DNA from: Clostridiales bacterium
GTDB taxonomy: Bacteria > Bacillota > Clostridia > Saccharofermentanales > Saccharofermentanaceae
Assembly: GCA_017515465.1 (NCBI GenBank)
Contig: JAFWFV010000005.1
Coordinates: forward strand, 1 to 64,000
Length of the DNA stretch: 64,000 bases
Direction of reading: 5' to 3'
Part shown: piece after piece, positions 18,115 to 26,875 of the stretch
Layout of the letters: the number at the start of each line of letters is the position of its first letter
How positions within the stretch are numbered: the first letter of the stretch is position 1
The notes under the pieces: model-generated
The model's input: only the letters and a program-made list of their open reading frames with translations
Databases searched by the model: none
What the model was told of the DNA's origin: nothing
Program-made: the position numbers and the translations under genes

Positions 18115-18636
18115 ATGTTTTACGGAGCTATCAAGGACTGTGATATAGCAAATGGCGCAGGAGTCAGGGTCTCCCTGTTTGTTTCGGGATGCCGCAATCA
18201 CTGCAAGGGATGTTTCCAGCCAGAGACCTGGGCGTTCGATTACGGGCAGGAATTCACGTCTGAGACTGAGGATGAGATCATATCCATGATGAAGCCGGCT
18301 TATATAAGAGGTCTGACTGTCCTCGGAGGAGATCCCTTCGAACCGGAAAACCAGAGAGCTCTCCTGCCTTTTATCCGGAGGATCAGGAATGAATATCCGT
18401 CCAAGGACATATGGATGTATTCCGGTTATACATTCGAGGAATTGATGGGAGAAAATCCCCACTGCCATCTGGATATCACGGAAGATATCCTGGGATCTAT
18501 CGATGTACTCATAGACGGCAGGTTCGAAGAGCATTTGAGGGACCTGTCCCTGCAGTTCAGAGGATCATCCAACCAGAGGATCATCAATGTCAGTAAGTCC
18601 CTGACATCAGGTGAACTGATCCTGTGGAGTGAATAA
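18115..18636 (+). CDS. nrdG: Anaerobic ribonucleotide reductase activase NrdG
   Basis: A radical SAM enzyme that installs the glycyl radical on NrdD. The cluster motif CRNHCKGC (CxxxCxxC) follows NGAGVRVSLFVSG, and LTVLGGDPF is the SAM-binding GGE-like strand. The 173-residue length is usual. The start is uncertain: a GTG at 18100 would add five residues, but the ATG at 18115 gives the family-like start MFYGAIKDCDIANG. Neither has a strong ribosome binding site. It is 22 bases after nrdD and shares its NrdR-controlled promoter. Confidence 0.93.
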   Translation: MFYGAIKDCDIANGAGVRVSLFVSGCRNHCKGCFQPETWAFDYGQEFTSETEDEIISMMKPAYIRGLTVLGGDPFEPENQRALLPFIRRIRNEYPSKDIWMYSGYTFEELMGENPHCHLDITEDILGSIDVLIDGRFEEHLRDLSLQFRGSSNQRIINVSKSLTSGELILWSE

Positions 18637-18637
18637 C

Positions 18638-19324
18638 ATGATAGACGTTATATCAGTAGAGAACATGAGACTTTCCGATCAGAGGACAATAGAATCCGGG
18701 ACTCCCGGAACAGTCCTCATGAAGAGAGCAGCAACAGGTATTTATCTGGCATCTGACAGGTGGCAGTCAGCACACAGGATAACGATCGTAACAGGGTCAG
18801 GAAACAATGGCGGTGACGGGTTCGCACTGGCCGTTATACTCCATGAGAACGGCATATCCTCACGCATACTTACACTGAGTGACAGGACTACACCCGATGC
18901 CGGCTTCTATAAGGAAAAATGTGTGGAACTGGGCATAGAGTTATTGCCCTTTTCACCATCTCTTCTCTCCGGGTCTGACCTGATCGCAGACTGCATCCTG
19001 GGAACCGGTTTTGCAGGTGTACCCAGGGATAATGTCCGATGCGCCATAGAGGAGATCAACAGCTTAAGGCAGAATGGATCCTACGTAATATCCGCTGACA
19101 TCAACAGCGGTATGAACGGTGACACGGGAGATTTCTCCTGTGCCGTAAACTCTGACCTGACCGTGGCCATCGGGAGCCTCAAAAAAGGGCAGATAACAGA
19201 CAGTGCGCTCAGCATCACAGGCAGCATAAAAGTCGCAGAGATAGGCATTCCTCCCGTTTTCAAAGAGGATGAGATCGACGCTTCAGAATACGGGATCGAA
19301 GTTATAGACCTTTCTGATAGATGA
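18638..19324 (+). CDS. nnrE: NAD(P)H-hydrate epimerase (YjeF N-terminal domain)
   Basis: This enzyme interconverts R and S forms of hydrated NAD(P)H for repair. The 228 residues match the stand-alone YjeF_N domain: an N-terminal helix with SDQRTIESG, the glycine-rich loop GSGNNGGDGFALA, and the LGTGFAG motif near residue 125. The ADP-dependent dehydratase domain to which it is often fused is absent and must be elsewhere. The ATG at 18638 lies one base after the nrdG stop region, with GTGGAG upstream. A GTG at 18629 is an alternative. The 3' end overlaps the convergent SseB-like gene by 23 bases. Confidence 0.88.
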   Translation: MIDVISVENMRLSDQRTIESGTPGTVLMKRAATGIYLASDRWQSAHRITIVTGSGNNGGDGFALAVILHENGISSRILTLSDRTTPDAGFYKEKCVELGIELLPFSPSLLSGSDLIADCILGTGFAGVPRDNVRCAIEEINSLRQNGSYVISADINSGMNGDTGDFSCAVNSDLTVAIGSLKKGQITDSALSITGSIKVAEIGIPPVFKEDEIDASEYGIEVIDLSDR

Positions 19325-20660
19325 GCTTCTGCTTGGAGAAATAATCCTCTGCAAATACCGTTTCCTCATATCTCATGAACTCGATCCTGCGGTTCTGGCC
19401 CAGGAAAGGCTTTACTGATGCGAACAGTCCTGTGTAGCATTCGTTTTCCGTGCCCTTGGGACAGGATACGATGCAGAGGTATGAGGGATCGTTCTTACCC
19501 TTTTCCAGCTTCATCACGATACCGGCCTTGGAGATGTTGGGATTGGTCTGGCAATACTTGAGTACGGCATTGCTTATGAGCTTGTATTCATTATTCTCTG
19601 CAGGGACACCGATATAGATCTGTGCCTTGTCAGAGATCTTTTCCTTTACCACTTTGGCATTGGCTGCTCCCTTGGAACCGAAGTTCTTGATATAGCTTGG
19701 ATTTGATGTGATCTCCTCGATCAGCTTTCCGGGGATCTTTACGGATACGGGGCCGAAGGGATTGATGACGAAACCGTCATGCTTGGGAGTCATGGCGAAT
19801 GTGGCAAGCTGGGGGAAGGTCAGGTTTACGATCTTCATCTTGTCGTCGAGATTGACCTTTGCCCTGGACATGTTGAAGCCGTCGGTAAATACGGGTACCA
19901 GGAGCTTGCTGGGATCGTTCTTGTCCTGAAGTGAGAGTATTCCGATCCTGCCCTTATGCTCTTCGGCATTTTCGACCTCGATCCTGGCATGTGTAACGAA
20001 CGTTGACTTTACTATCGCATTGATGAGAACAGTAAAGTAGTCCGGATCGCCGGAAAACCTGTTGAAGTCGAGAGACAGTCCGAGGACGTGAGGATTGGAC
20101 GGGATCTTCCTGCTGTCAGGAACGTTGTCCGGTTCGGAATTCGTAACGAGGGAGAACCTTTCGATCTCACCCAGAGCCTCACCCTTCAGTTCGAGGATGC
20201 AGTGCTTGTCCCTGGCATTATCCGCATAGAGATTGGGACCTGTCTTGATCTCCTCGACAGTAGCTTTGACTATAGTGCTGTCCGTCTTGAAGATAAATAC
20301 CTCATCCCCCTTGTTGAGAACACCGTAAACGTTTCCCTCTACGAGGATGTTTCCTGCTGTCTTCGGTTCGAGATCCACGGGGCTGTCAACGAGCATGTAG
20401 AATCTCTTTCCGCCGGCCTCTTCCTTGTTCTCGGTCTCAGTAAGGAAGGCGGAAGCCGTCCTGGCAACTCTCTCCTCCCTCTCCTTCTGCTCTTTCAGCA
20501 GTTTCTCGTTTTCCTCAGCGCGGGCTCTGGCCTTTGCCTGTTTTTCCTCTTCCTCCTCCTCGAGAGCGGCATTGATGGCCTGCATCTCGGCAGACATCTC
20601 CTCGGAAGGAAGCTGTTCGTTCATATCTTCATCGTTGTTCTTCTTATTCCAGAAAGCCAT
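19302..20660 (-). CDS. SseB-family protein with N-terminal coiled coil
   Basis: A 452-residue cytoplasmic protein with several parts. Residues about 10-75 are a charged Glu/Lys-rich coiled coil. Residues about 85-150 resemble the EF-Tu domain 2-like barrel (RFYMLVDSPVDL, GNVYGVLNKGDEVFIF). An SseB N-terminal domain follows (LVPVFTDGFNM to GFVINPFGPV), then an SseB C-terminal domain (AQIYIGVPAENNEYKLI onward). SseB is linked to serine sensitivity, but its biochemistry is unclear. AGGTGAGG precedes the ATG. Confidence 0.75.
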   Translation of the reverse strand: MAFWNKKNNDEDMNEQLPSEEMSAEMQAINAALEEEEEEKQAKARARAEENEKLLKEQKEREERVARTASAFLTETENKEEAGGKRFYMLVDSPVDLEPKTAGNILVEGNVYGVLNKGDEVFIFKTDSTIVKATVEEIKTGPNLYADNARDKHCILELKGEALGEIERFSLVTNSEPDNVPDSRKIPSNPHVLGLSLDFNRFSGDPDYFTVLINAIVKSTFVTHARIEVENAEEHKGRIGILSLQDKNDPSKLLVPVFTDGFNMSRAKVNLDDKMKIVNLTFPQLATFAMTPKHDGFVINPFGPVSVKIPGKLIEEITSNPSYIKNFGSKGAANAKVVKEKISDKAQIYIGVPAENNEYKLISNAVLKYCQTNPNISKAGIVMKLEKGKNDPSYLCIVSCPKGTENECYTGLFASVKPFLGQNRRIEFMRYEETVFAEDYFSKQKLIYQKGL

Positions 20661-20720
20661 TAAAAATACCTCACCTAAGCATAATTCAGTAGGATTATAA
20701 CACTTGAAGGGGCCGATTAT

Positions 20721-20748
20721 TTGATTTTTAAATAAAAAGTGCTAACTT
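20721..20748 (+). promoter_or_regulatory. Probable leaderless promoter of the transglutaminase gene
   Basis: TTGATT (20721-20726) and TAACTT (20743-20748) are 16 bases apart, with TG one base before the -10 box. Only seven bases separate the -10 box from the ATG at 20756, and no ribosome binding site is present. The -10 match is modest. Confidence 0.4.
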
Positions 20749-20755
20749 AGTATCT

Positions 20756-22042
20756 ATGAAAAAGCACAGTGACAGGGAAATGGAGATGTACGGTGTCCGC
20801 CCCAGGAGTAATCTGGGCAGGAACATCGCTATCGGCATCAGCTGCGGGATCGTCGGAGCCGCTCTGGGTGCCGGTCTTTGTTATCTGCTCCTGTCAGAGA
20901 TGGCCAGGATCAAGACGTCCGTACACGTGGAGATGGGAGATACCTTTGACCGTTCCGTGTTCTTTGACGGGGACCTCGATCAGGCCAAGATCATGACCGA
21001 CCTGACCAAGATCTCAACTGATGAACCCGGCACTTACCAGATACCCATCAACTATTTCGGCAAGAAGGCAACATCCATACTGGAGATATCAGACACAACG
21101 CCTCCCACCGGAACTGCCGTCCCCCAGACATGCATGAAGGAACAGCCTCCTGAGGCCTCCGAGACAGTCAAGGATCTCTACGACCTGTCAGGTACGGTCT
21201 ATGTCCAGTATTCCGGCAGCCCCAACGTCATGACGGCAGGAGAGACAAATGTACCTGTAGTCCTGACCGATGCCTACGGCAACGTCAGTGTCGTAAGCGT
21301 TCCTTTCACGGTCCTGGAAGACACTACTCCTCCCGTCATCGAGGGCGTTCAGAATATTGCAATGGTGGCAGGAGATCCTGCCAAGCTGATGGAAGGCATC
21401 ACCGTCACAGATGACTATACGGATAACCCCACTCTGGATGTCGATGTAACGGGATTCGATCCCAACACACCGGGAACATATGAGATCTTCTATGTATCCG
21501 CTGACGAGGCAGGAAATGAGGCCAGAGTGCCGGTAACTGTAACCGTTGCCGTCAGGCCCGCCGATTACGTATACCCCGATGAAGTTTACGCCAGGGGCAG
21601 GGAGATCTATAGCCAGATAATCACCAGCAATAACCTGACGGATGTCCAGATCGCGATGCGCATATTCAAATGGGCATTCGACAACATCAAATATGTGTCA
21701 TCCAACACCGAGAAACACTGGACGGGCGCAGCCATGCAGGGCTTTAACGACAGGAGGGGAGAATGCTCCATCTTCTACGCCGTATGTAAGGTCCTGCTGG
21801 ATATCGCAGGTATCGAGAATCTGAAAGTGGACGGAGGACATATCTGGAACCTGGTCAAGCTCAACGGCAAGTGGTATCACTGTGATGCATGTCCCACCAG
21901 GACGCACAAGAACACCTACTGGTTCATGCGTCTGGATTCTCAGCTGGATTCGAGATTCCCCTTTGACGGATCAGAACTGCCGGAACGTGCAACAGAGGAC
22001 GTTCAGGGCAGGCTGGACTTCACAAATCTCACAATTAACTAG
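20756..22042 (+). CDS. Membrane-anchored transglutaminase-like protein with Ig-like repeats
   Basis: A 428-residue surface protein. After a short cytoplasmic tail, residues about 23-47 form one transmembrane helix. Ig-like (DUF5011-type) modules follow: EDTTPPVIEGVQNI and YEIFYVSADEAGNEA are diagnostic. The C-terminal domain is a transglutaminase/papain-fold domain with Cys337 (RRGECSIFYAV), His362 (GGHIWNLVKLNG) and Asp377 (CDACP), so the triad is intact. Relatives act as peptidases or cross-linkers at the cell wall. Whether this one cuts or links is not visible. Confidence 0.8.
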   Translation: MKKHSDREMEMYGVRPRSNLGRNIAIGISCGIVGAALGAGLCYLLLSEMARIKTSVHVEMGDTFDRSVFFDGDLDQAKIMTDLTKISTDEPGTYQIPINYFGKKATSILEISDTTPPTGTAVPQTCMKEQPPEASETVKDLYDLSGTVYVQYSGSPNVMTAGETNVPVVLTDAYGNVSVVSVPFTVLEDTTPPVIEGVQNIAMVAGDPAKLMEGITVTDDYTDNPTLDVDVTGFDPNTPGTYEIFYVSADEAGNEARVPVTVTVAVRPADYVYPDEVYARGREIYSQIITSNNLTDVQIAMRIFKWAFDNIKYVSSNTEKHWTGAAMQGFNDRRGECSIFYAVCKVLLDIAGIENLKVDGGHIWNLVKLNGKWYHCDACPTRTHKNTYWFMRLDSQLDSRFPFDGSELPERATEDVQGRLDFTNLTIN

Positions 22043-22143
22043 GATAATCGATATCAAAACTTGTAGTATTGCATACCATATTATTTGTTTTTCTTATGGT
22101 AATATTCCAAATGTCTGAAAAATATTTCGGAGGTTCATAAAAC

Positions 22144-22707
22144 ATGAAATTTACAAAGATCATTTCCGTTGCTCTCGTTTCTGTCATGGGTGTTGCCATG
22201 ATCTCAGCGTGCAACGATCAGAATTCAAACGAGACCAACTTCTCACTCAATACAACAGCTCAGTCACAGCTGCCCATTCAGACTACTGTTGCACAGGGTG
22301 TTGAGGGCTACGTATTCAAGTACAGAGGTGCTGACATCCGTGTTAACACAGACATGAACGACATCATCTCCACACTGGGTGATGACTATGCTTACTTCGA
22401 GGCTGCATCTTGTGCAGGTCTCGGCATGAGCAAGACATACACATACGGTTCAGGCTCAGTCGTAATCAGCACTAACCCTAACGGTGCAGTAGACGTAATC
22501 TCCAGCGTTGCCCTGTACGACGATACAGTACAGACACCTGAGGGTATCTACATCGGATGCACAAAGGATCAGGTAATCGAGGCTTACGGCCAGGCATCTG
22601 AGGAAACAGATACGACTCTGACCTATGAGCTCAACGATACAGTACTGGTATTTGTCTTTGACGGAAACGGCAAGGCTTCCAATATCATCTACAACGGTAT
22701 CGTCTGA
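22144..22707 (+). CDS. Lipoprotein of unknown function (copy A)
   Basis: A 187-residue secreted protein with a lipobox (MISAC) at about residue 23, so it should be membrane-anchored. The mature part has motifs shared with the product of 29499-30059: VNTD, GDDY.Y.E..SCA..G, K.YTY, ISSV, and EGI.IG. I do not recognise a named family. GGAGG precedes the ATG. Codon use differs from the neighbours (fewer AGG and more GCT, GTT and ACA codons), which may mark high expression. A strong terminator follows. Confidence 0.7.
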   Translation: MKFTKIISVALVSVMGVAMISACNDQNSNETNFSLNTTAQSQLPIQTTVAQGVEGYVFKYRGADIRVNTDMNDIISTLGDDYAYFEAASCAGLGMSKTYTYGSGSVVISTNPNGAVDVISSVALYDDTVQTPEGIYIGCTKDQVIEAYGQASEETDTTLTYELNDTVLVFVFDGNGKASNIIYNGIV

Positions 22708-22728
22708 TCACATAAACAACCATTGACT

Positions 22729-22761
22729 GGGCTGTCTCAGTTGAGACAGCCCTTTGTTTTT
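22729..22761 (+). terminator. Rho-independent terminator after lipoprotein A
   Basis: GGGCTGTCTC and GAGACAGCCC form a perfect 10-bp stem with a 4-base AGTT loop, followed by TTTGTTTTTG. Its 3' arm also overlaps the candidate -35 region of the next operon. Confidence 0.92.
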
Positions 22762-22771
22762 GTATTATAAT
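22743..22771 (+). promoter_or_regulatory. Promoter of the racemase/adenylase operon
   Basis: TATAAT at 22766-22771 is a perfect -10 box. GAGACA (22743-22748, 17-base spacing) or TTGAGA (22741-22746, 19-base spacing) could serve as the -35 box. Either would be embedded in the stem of the upstream terminator. A short leader ends in AAGGAGG before the GTG start at 22801. Confidence 0.6.
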
Positions 22772-22800
22772 GTTCTGGTAAAAACGTAAGGAGGATTCTA

Positions 22801-23499
22801 GTGTCACTCGGAATCATCGGCGGAATGGGACCCATGGCTACGGCTGTCTTCTATGAGAAGATAGTAGGTCTCACCGACGCCTCACGTGACCAGGACCACA
22901 TAGATACGATCATATACAGCTGTCCGCAGATCCCTGACAGGACGGCATTCTTTCTCGGCAGGAGCAGCGAGGACCCCTATCCCGTCATCCTCAGCCTGGC
23001 AAGGAAACTGGAACAGCAGGGCGTATCCATCATCGCGATCCCCTGCATCACCGCAGCATACTTCCAGAAGGACCTGTCAGAGGATATCGGTGTTCCCGTG
23101 ATCAACGGGATCGTTGAAACGTCCAGGAAGCTGGCAGGCATGGGTATCAAGTGTGCAGGGATCATGGCAACCGAGGGCAGCATCAGAAACAGGCTCATAG
23201 CTGACAGCCTCGAGGATCACGGCATCACCCCCGTGGAGCCTGATGCGGAGTATCAGAAGATCATAACGGATATCATATACGACGATGTCAAGGCAGGCCG
23301 TCCCGTAGATCTTGCCAAGCTGGACAAGGTGGCAGATCACCTCACATCCAGAGGAGCACAGATCTGCATTTTGGGCTGCACCGAACTGTCAGTCGTAGCC
23401 CATGACCACGACCTGGGTGACAGGTATTGTGACATCCTGGACGTACTGGCGGAGGCATCCGTTGCCGCATGCGGAAAAGAGATAAAAACGGAGAATTAA
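22801..23499 (+). CDS. Aspartate/glutamate racemase family protein
   Basis: A cofactor-independent amino acid racemase of 232 residues. It starts with the family motif GIIGGMGPMAT. Two candidate catalytic cysteines are Cys82 (IPCITAAY) and Cys193 (LGCTEL). In aspartate racemases the first site usually reads PCNTAH; here Asn and His are replaced, so the substrate may differ. The start is GTG with AAGGAGG upstream. It leads an operon with an adenylase, carrier protein, MBOAT and SGNH protein and is 1 base from the next gene. The likely role is supply of a D-amino acid for surface polymer modification (inference). Confidence 0.85.
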   Translation: MSLGIIGGMGPMATAVFYEKIVGLTDASRDQDHIDTIIYSCPQIPDRTAFFLGRSSEDPYPVILSLARKLEQQGVSIIAIPCITAAYFQKDLSEDIGVPVINGIVETSRKLAGMGIKCAGIMATEGSIRNRLIADSLEDHGITPVEPDAEYQKIITDIIYDDVKAGRPVDLAKLDKVADHLTSRGAQICILGCTELSVVAHDHDLGDRYCDILDVLAEASVAACGKEIKTEN

Positions 23500-23500
23500 G

Positions 23501-25015
23501 ATGCAGCAGAAAAACGTTCTGGAATATATAGAAAAGACAGTGCTGGAAGTCCCTGACAAGACCGCCTATGAATCATTTGAGGGTGAGACGGTCTCACTGA
23601 CATTCAGGCAGGTATACGATACGGCACGTTCCGTCGGCAGCTTCCTGGCAGATAACGGTTATTACGGCGAGCCCGTCATCATATTCATGAAAAGGACCCC
23701 CAGGGCCATTGCCACCTTCTTTGGAACGGTCTACGGAGGATGTTCATACGTACCCATCGATGAGGAGATGCCCAAGATGAGGATAGACCTCATTTTGAGT
23801 TCAATGAACCCCCGTCTCATAATATGCGAATCATCCACAAAGGAACTGGCTGACGGTTTCGATTTCAATGGCGATACCGTCCTGTTCGAAGATATCTGCA
23901 GTACTCCCGCAAACGATGAGAGACTCGCTGATATCAGATCACGCCAGATCGATACCGATCCCATTTACGTGGTATATACTTCCGGCTCGACTGGAGTGCC
24001 CAAGGGTATCGCAGCATGCCACAGGAGCGTCATTGACTACATAGAACACCTGTCTGACGTTCTGGGCTTTGACAGGGATACCAGGTTCGGCAACCAGAGC
24101 CCCTTCTATTTCGATGCCTGTCTCAAGGAACTCTACCCCACCATCAAGTTCGGTGCCTATACTGCCATCGTTCCCAAGCAGCTGTTCATGTTCCCGCTAA
24201 AGCTCGTGGAATTCCTGAACGATAAGGAGATCAACACCGTTTGCTGGGTAGTATCCGCTCTCACCATGATCTCCGCTCTGGGAGCATTTAAGAAAGATAC
24301 ACCACACTTTTTAAGGACCGTCGCTTTCGGTTCGGAGGTCTTCCCCATAAAGCAGTTCAACAGATGGAGACAGGCCCTGCCTGATGCCAGGTTCATCAAT
24401 CTCTACGGCCCTACGGAGGCCACCGGCATGAGCTGCTACTACGAGGTCAACAGGGAATTCGAAGATGGTGACGCCATCCCCATCGGGCGTCCCTTTGACA
24501 ATACGGATATCCTCCTGCTTGATGAGGACAGGAAGGTCCCTGCAGGCGAAGTGGGTGAGATCTGCATCAGGGGAACAGCTCTCACTCTGGGATACTATAA
24601 CGATCCCGTCAGGACTGCCGAGGTATTCGTTCAGAATCCCCTCAATACACACTACCCCGAACTGATCTACAGGACGGGGGATCTTGCCAGATATAATGAA
24701 TACGGTGAACTGGTCTTCGTCTCCCGCAAGGATTACCAGATCAAGCACATGGGACACAGGATCGAGCTGGGAGAGATAGAGGCAAACGTCAATACACTGG
24801 ATGAGATATATCTGTCCTGTGCCGTTTACAATAAACAGAAGGACAGGATTGTGCTATATTATACCGGTACGATCGAAGAGGGCGCACTGAAGGATGTTCT
24901 GACTGACAAGGTCCCCAGATACATGCTTCCCGCCGTATTCACCAAACTGGAAGACATGCCGCTGACACCCAACGGCAAGGTTGACCGTAAGAAACTGCTC
25001 GAGATGGCAAACTAA
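23501..25015 (+). CDS. DltA-like amino acid adenylation enzyme
   Basis: A 504-residue AMP-forming ligase that should activate an amino acid and load it on the adjacent carrier protein. Core motifs are intact: VVYTSGSTGVPKG (A3), the Asp of FDACLKELYP (A4, amino-group binding), NLYGPTEAT (A5), YRTGDLARY (A7), IKHMGHRIELGEIE (A8) and PNGKVDRKKL (A10 lysine). The gene order resembles dltA-dltC-dltB-dltD, which D-alanylates teichoic acids. The pocket region around WVVSALTMISAL does not look like the DltA segment that holds the D-Ala-sensing Cys, so another substrate is possible. The name dltA is withheld for that reason. Confidence 0.85.
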   Translation: MQQKNVLEYIEKTVLEVPDKTAYESFEGETVSLTFRQVYDTARSVGSFLADNGYYGEPVIIFMKRTPRAIATFFGTVYGGCSYVPIDEEMPKMRIDLILSSMNPRLIICESSTKELADGFDFNGDTVLFEDICSTPANDERLADIRSRQIDTDPIYVVYTSGSTGVPKGIAACHRSVIDYIEHLSDVLGFDRDTRFGNQSPFYFDACLKELYPTIKFGAYTAIVPKQLFMFPLKLVEFLNDKEINTVCWVVSALTMISALGAFKKDTPHFLRTVAFGSEVFPIKQFNRWRQALPDARFINLYGPTEATGMSCYYEVNREFEDGDAIPIGRPFDNTDILLLDEDRKVPAGEVGEICIRGTALTLGYYNDPVRTAEVFVQNPLNTHYPELIYRTGDLARYNEYGELVFVSRKDYQIKHMGHRIELGEIEANVNTLDEIYLSCAVYNKQKDRIVLYYTGTIEEGALKDVLTDKVPRYMLPAVFTKLEDMPLTPNGKVDRKKLLEMAN

Positions 25016-25033
25016 GTTATAAGGAGAATTGCA

Positions 25034-25264
25034 ATGGACGTAATCATCGAGATCCTCAAAGAACTTCATCCTGATGTGGATTATGAGACAAATACATCTC
25101 TGGTCGACGACAGGATCATCGACTCCTTTGATATCATCAGCATCGTTGCAGAGATCGATGACAGACTGGATGTTCAGATCCCTGCAGAGGAGATCATCCC
25201 CGATAACTTTAACTCAGCTGCTGCTCTGGCAGCTCTCGTAAAGAAGCTCGAGGACGAAGACTGA
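25034..25264 (+). CDS. Acyl/peptidyl carrier protein (DltC-like)
   Basis: A 76-residue acidic four-helix carrier. Ser31 in RIIDSFDIISI is the phosphopantetheine site (D-S-[LF] motif). AAGGAG precedes the ATG. Lying between the adenylase and MBOAT genes, it most likely carries the activated amino acid as a thioester to the membrane acyltransferase. It is not the missing fatty-acid AcpP: its sequence and context are of the aminoacyl carrier type. Confidence 0.88.
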   Translation: MDVIIEILKELHPDVDYETNTSLVDDRIIDSFDIISIVAEIDDRLDVQIPAEEIIPDNFNSAAALAALVKKLEDED

Positions 25265-25267
25265 TAA

Positions 25268-26860
25268 ATGCTGTTCGTTTCCTATGAATTCATAGCTTTC
25301 ACGATCTTATTGTTCGTGCTCTACTATCTGTTGCCGAAGAAATGCCAATGGCCTCTTCTGCTCATTGCAAGCTACGTATTCTACTGGATAGCAAACCCCT
25401 ATTACCTGATATTCATCGGCACGACCACCATATCCGCCTTTGCCGCCGGCGTCCTGATGGACAAGGCTCAGGGCAGGGCTGATCTGGCCATCAAGGCTGC
25501 CAAGGAGGACGGCAGCTATACCTCCGACCTGAAGAAAGCCCTTAAGGCAAAAGCCAAGTCATCGAAATGGAAGATACTGCTGGTATCGATGCTGTTCAAT
25601 CTCGGCATCCTGGCAGTCACCAAATACACCAATTTCGTCATCACCAACATCAACAAGTTCCTGGAGGACGGCGCTGCGCTCAAGGCCGTAGACCTGATAA
25701 TCCCCATGGGTATCTCCTTCTACACTTTCCAGACCGTCGGATATCTCATCGATACATACAGGGGAACCGTAAAGGCGGAAAGAAATCCCTTTAAACTGGC
25801 GCTGTTCGTATCGTTCTTCCCACAGCTGGTCCAGGGCCCCATCTCGCGTTACGGGGACCTGTCCAAGACGCTGTACGGGGAACACAAGTTTACGGAAAAG
25901 ACATTCACGTACGGTCTGGTCAGGATACTGTGGGGTTACTTCAAAAAAGTAGTGATCGCAGACAGGATCATCACTGCCGTAACAGCTCTCATCGGCGACA
26001 CGGAAACATATACCGGAGCATACGTTTTCATTGCGATGTTCTTCTATGCTTTCGAGCTCTACTGCGACTTTACGGGCGGCATAGACATCACCATCGGAAT
26101 TGCCCAGTGTCTGGGTATTACCGTAACGGAGAACTTCAACCTGCCGTACTTTTCCAAGAACATCAAGGAATACTGGAACCGCTGGCACATCACCATGGGT
26201 TCCTGGTTTACGGATTACATCTTCTATCCCCTGTCCGTTGACAAGAACATGCTGCGTCTGTCCAAATGGTCCAGAGAGCATCTGGGCAAGTTCTGGGGCA
26301 AGAGGCTCACCGTATATCTGTCCGCATTCATCGTGTGGCTGGCAACGGGTGTATGGCACGGTGCGGCATGGAACTTTATCGTCTGGGGTCTCATGAACTT
26401 TGCAGTCATCATGATCTCCCAGGAATTAGATCCCCTCTACCTGCGCTTCCACAAGAAGTTCAAGGTCAAGGACAAGGCCGGGTACGGTGTGTTTGAGATC
26501 ATCAGGACCATCTTCCTCATGAGCCTCATCAGGATGTTCGACTGCTACAGGGACGTCCCCATGACGTTCAGGATGGTGGGCACGATGTTCACCCGTTTCA
26601 GGCTGAGTACTTTCACGGACGGCAGTCTCCTGCAGCTGGGACTCGGCTCATCTGACTATATCGTACTGGCAGCAGGCCTGCTTATCATACTGTCGGTCAG
26701 CATCTACAAGTACCGCTCCAAAAAGGATATCCGCGACAGGCTCTACGATACGCCCTGGATCTGGTATGGCGCCATGTCATTCCTCCTGATCATAACGCTT
26801 CTGTTCGGCGCATATGGTCACGGCTATGACGCTACGCAGTTCATCTACAATCAATTCTAA
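25268..26860 (+). CDS. MBOAT-family membrane acyltransferase (DltB-like)
   Basis: A 530-residue polytopic enzyme that should take the aminoacyl group from the carrier protein and pass it across the membrane to an extracellular acceptor. MBOAT motifs are present: IPMGISFYTFQTVGYLID, LVQGPISRYGDL, YWNRWHITMGSW with His307, and the catalytic His364 in GVWHGAAWNF. A charged insert of about 40 residues (about 64-103) follows the second hydrophobic hairpin. The start is 3 bases after the carrier protein stop. Confidence 0.9.
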   Translation: MLFVSYEFIAFTILLFVLYYLLPKKCQWPLLLIASYVFYWIANPYYLIFIGTTTISAFAAGVLMDKAQGRADLAIKAAKEDGSYTSDLKKALKAKAKSSKWKILLVSMLFNLGILAVTKYTNFVITNINKFLEDGAALKAVDLIIPMGISFYTFQTVGYLIDTYRGTVKAERNPFKLALFVSFFPQLVQGPISRYGDLSKTLYGEHKFTEKTFTYGLVRILWGYFKKVVIADRIITAVTALIGDTETYTGAYVFIAMFFYAFELYCDFTGGIDITIGIAQCLGITVTENFNLPYFSKNIKEYWNRWHITMGSWFTDYIFYPLSVDKNMLRLSKWSREHLGKFWGKRLTVYLSAFIVWLATGVWHGAAWNFIVWGLMNFAVIMISQELDPLYLRFHKKFKVKDKAGYGVFEIIRTIFLMSLIRMFDCYRDVPMTFRMVGTMFTRFRLSTFTDGSLLQLGLGSSDYIVLAAGLLIILSVSIYKYRSKKDIRDRLYDTPWIWYGAMSFLLIITLLFGAYGHGYDATQFIYNQF

Positions 26861-26875
26861 GGAAAGGAACGCAGT

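Noticed and set aside
25034-25264. Carrier protein as the missing fatty acid AcpP
   Set aside because: It is embedded in an adenylase-MBOAT operon and has the acidic, DltC-like form, so it is assigned to aminoacyl transfer.
25559-26359. 266-codon open frame opposite the MBOAT gene
   Set aside because: It lies fully antisense to a conserved gene with intact motifs, has no ribosome binding site, and its translation shows no recognisable motif.
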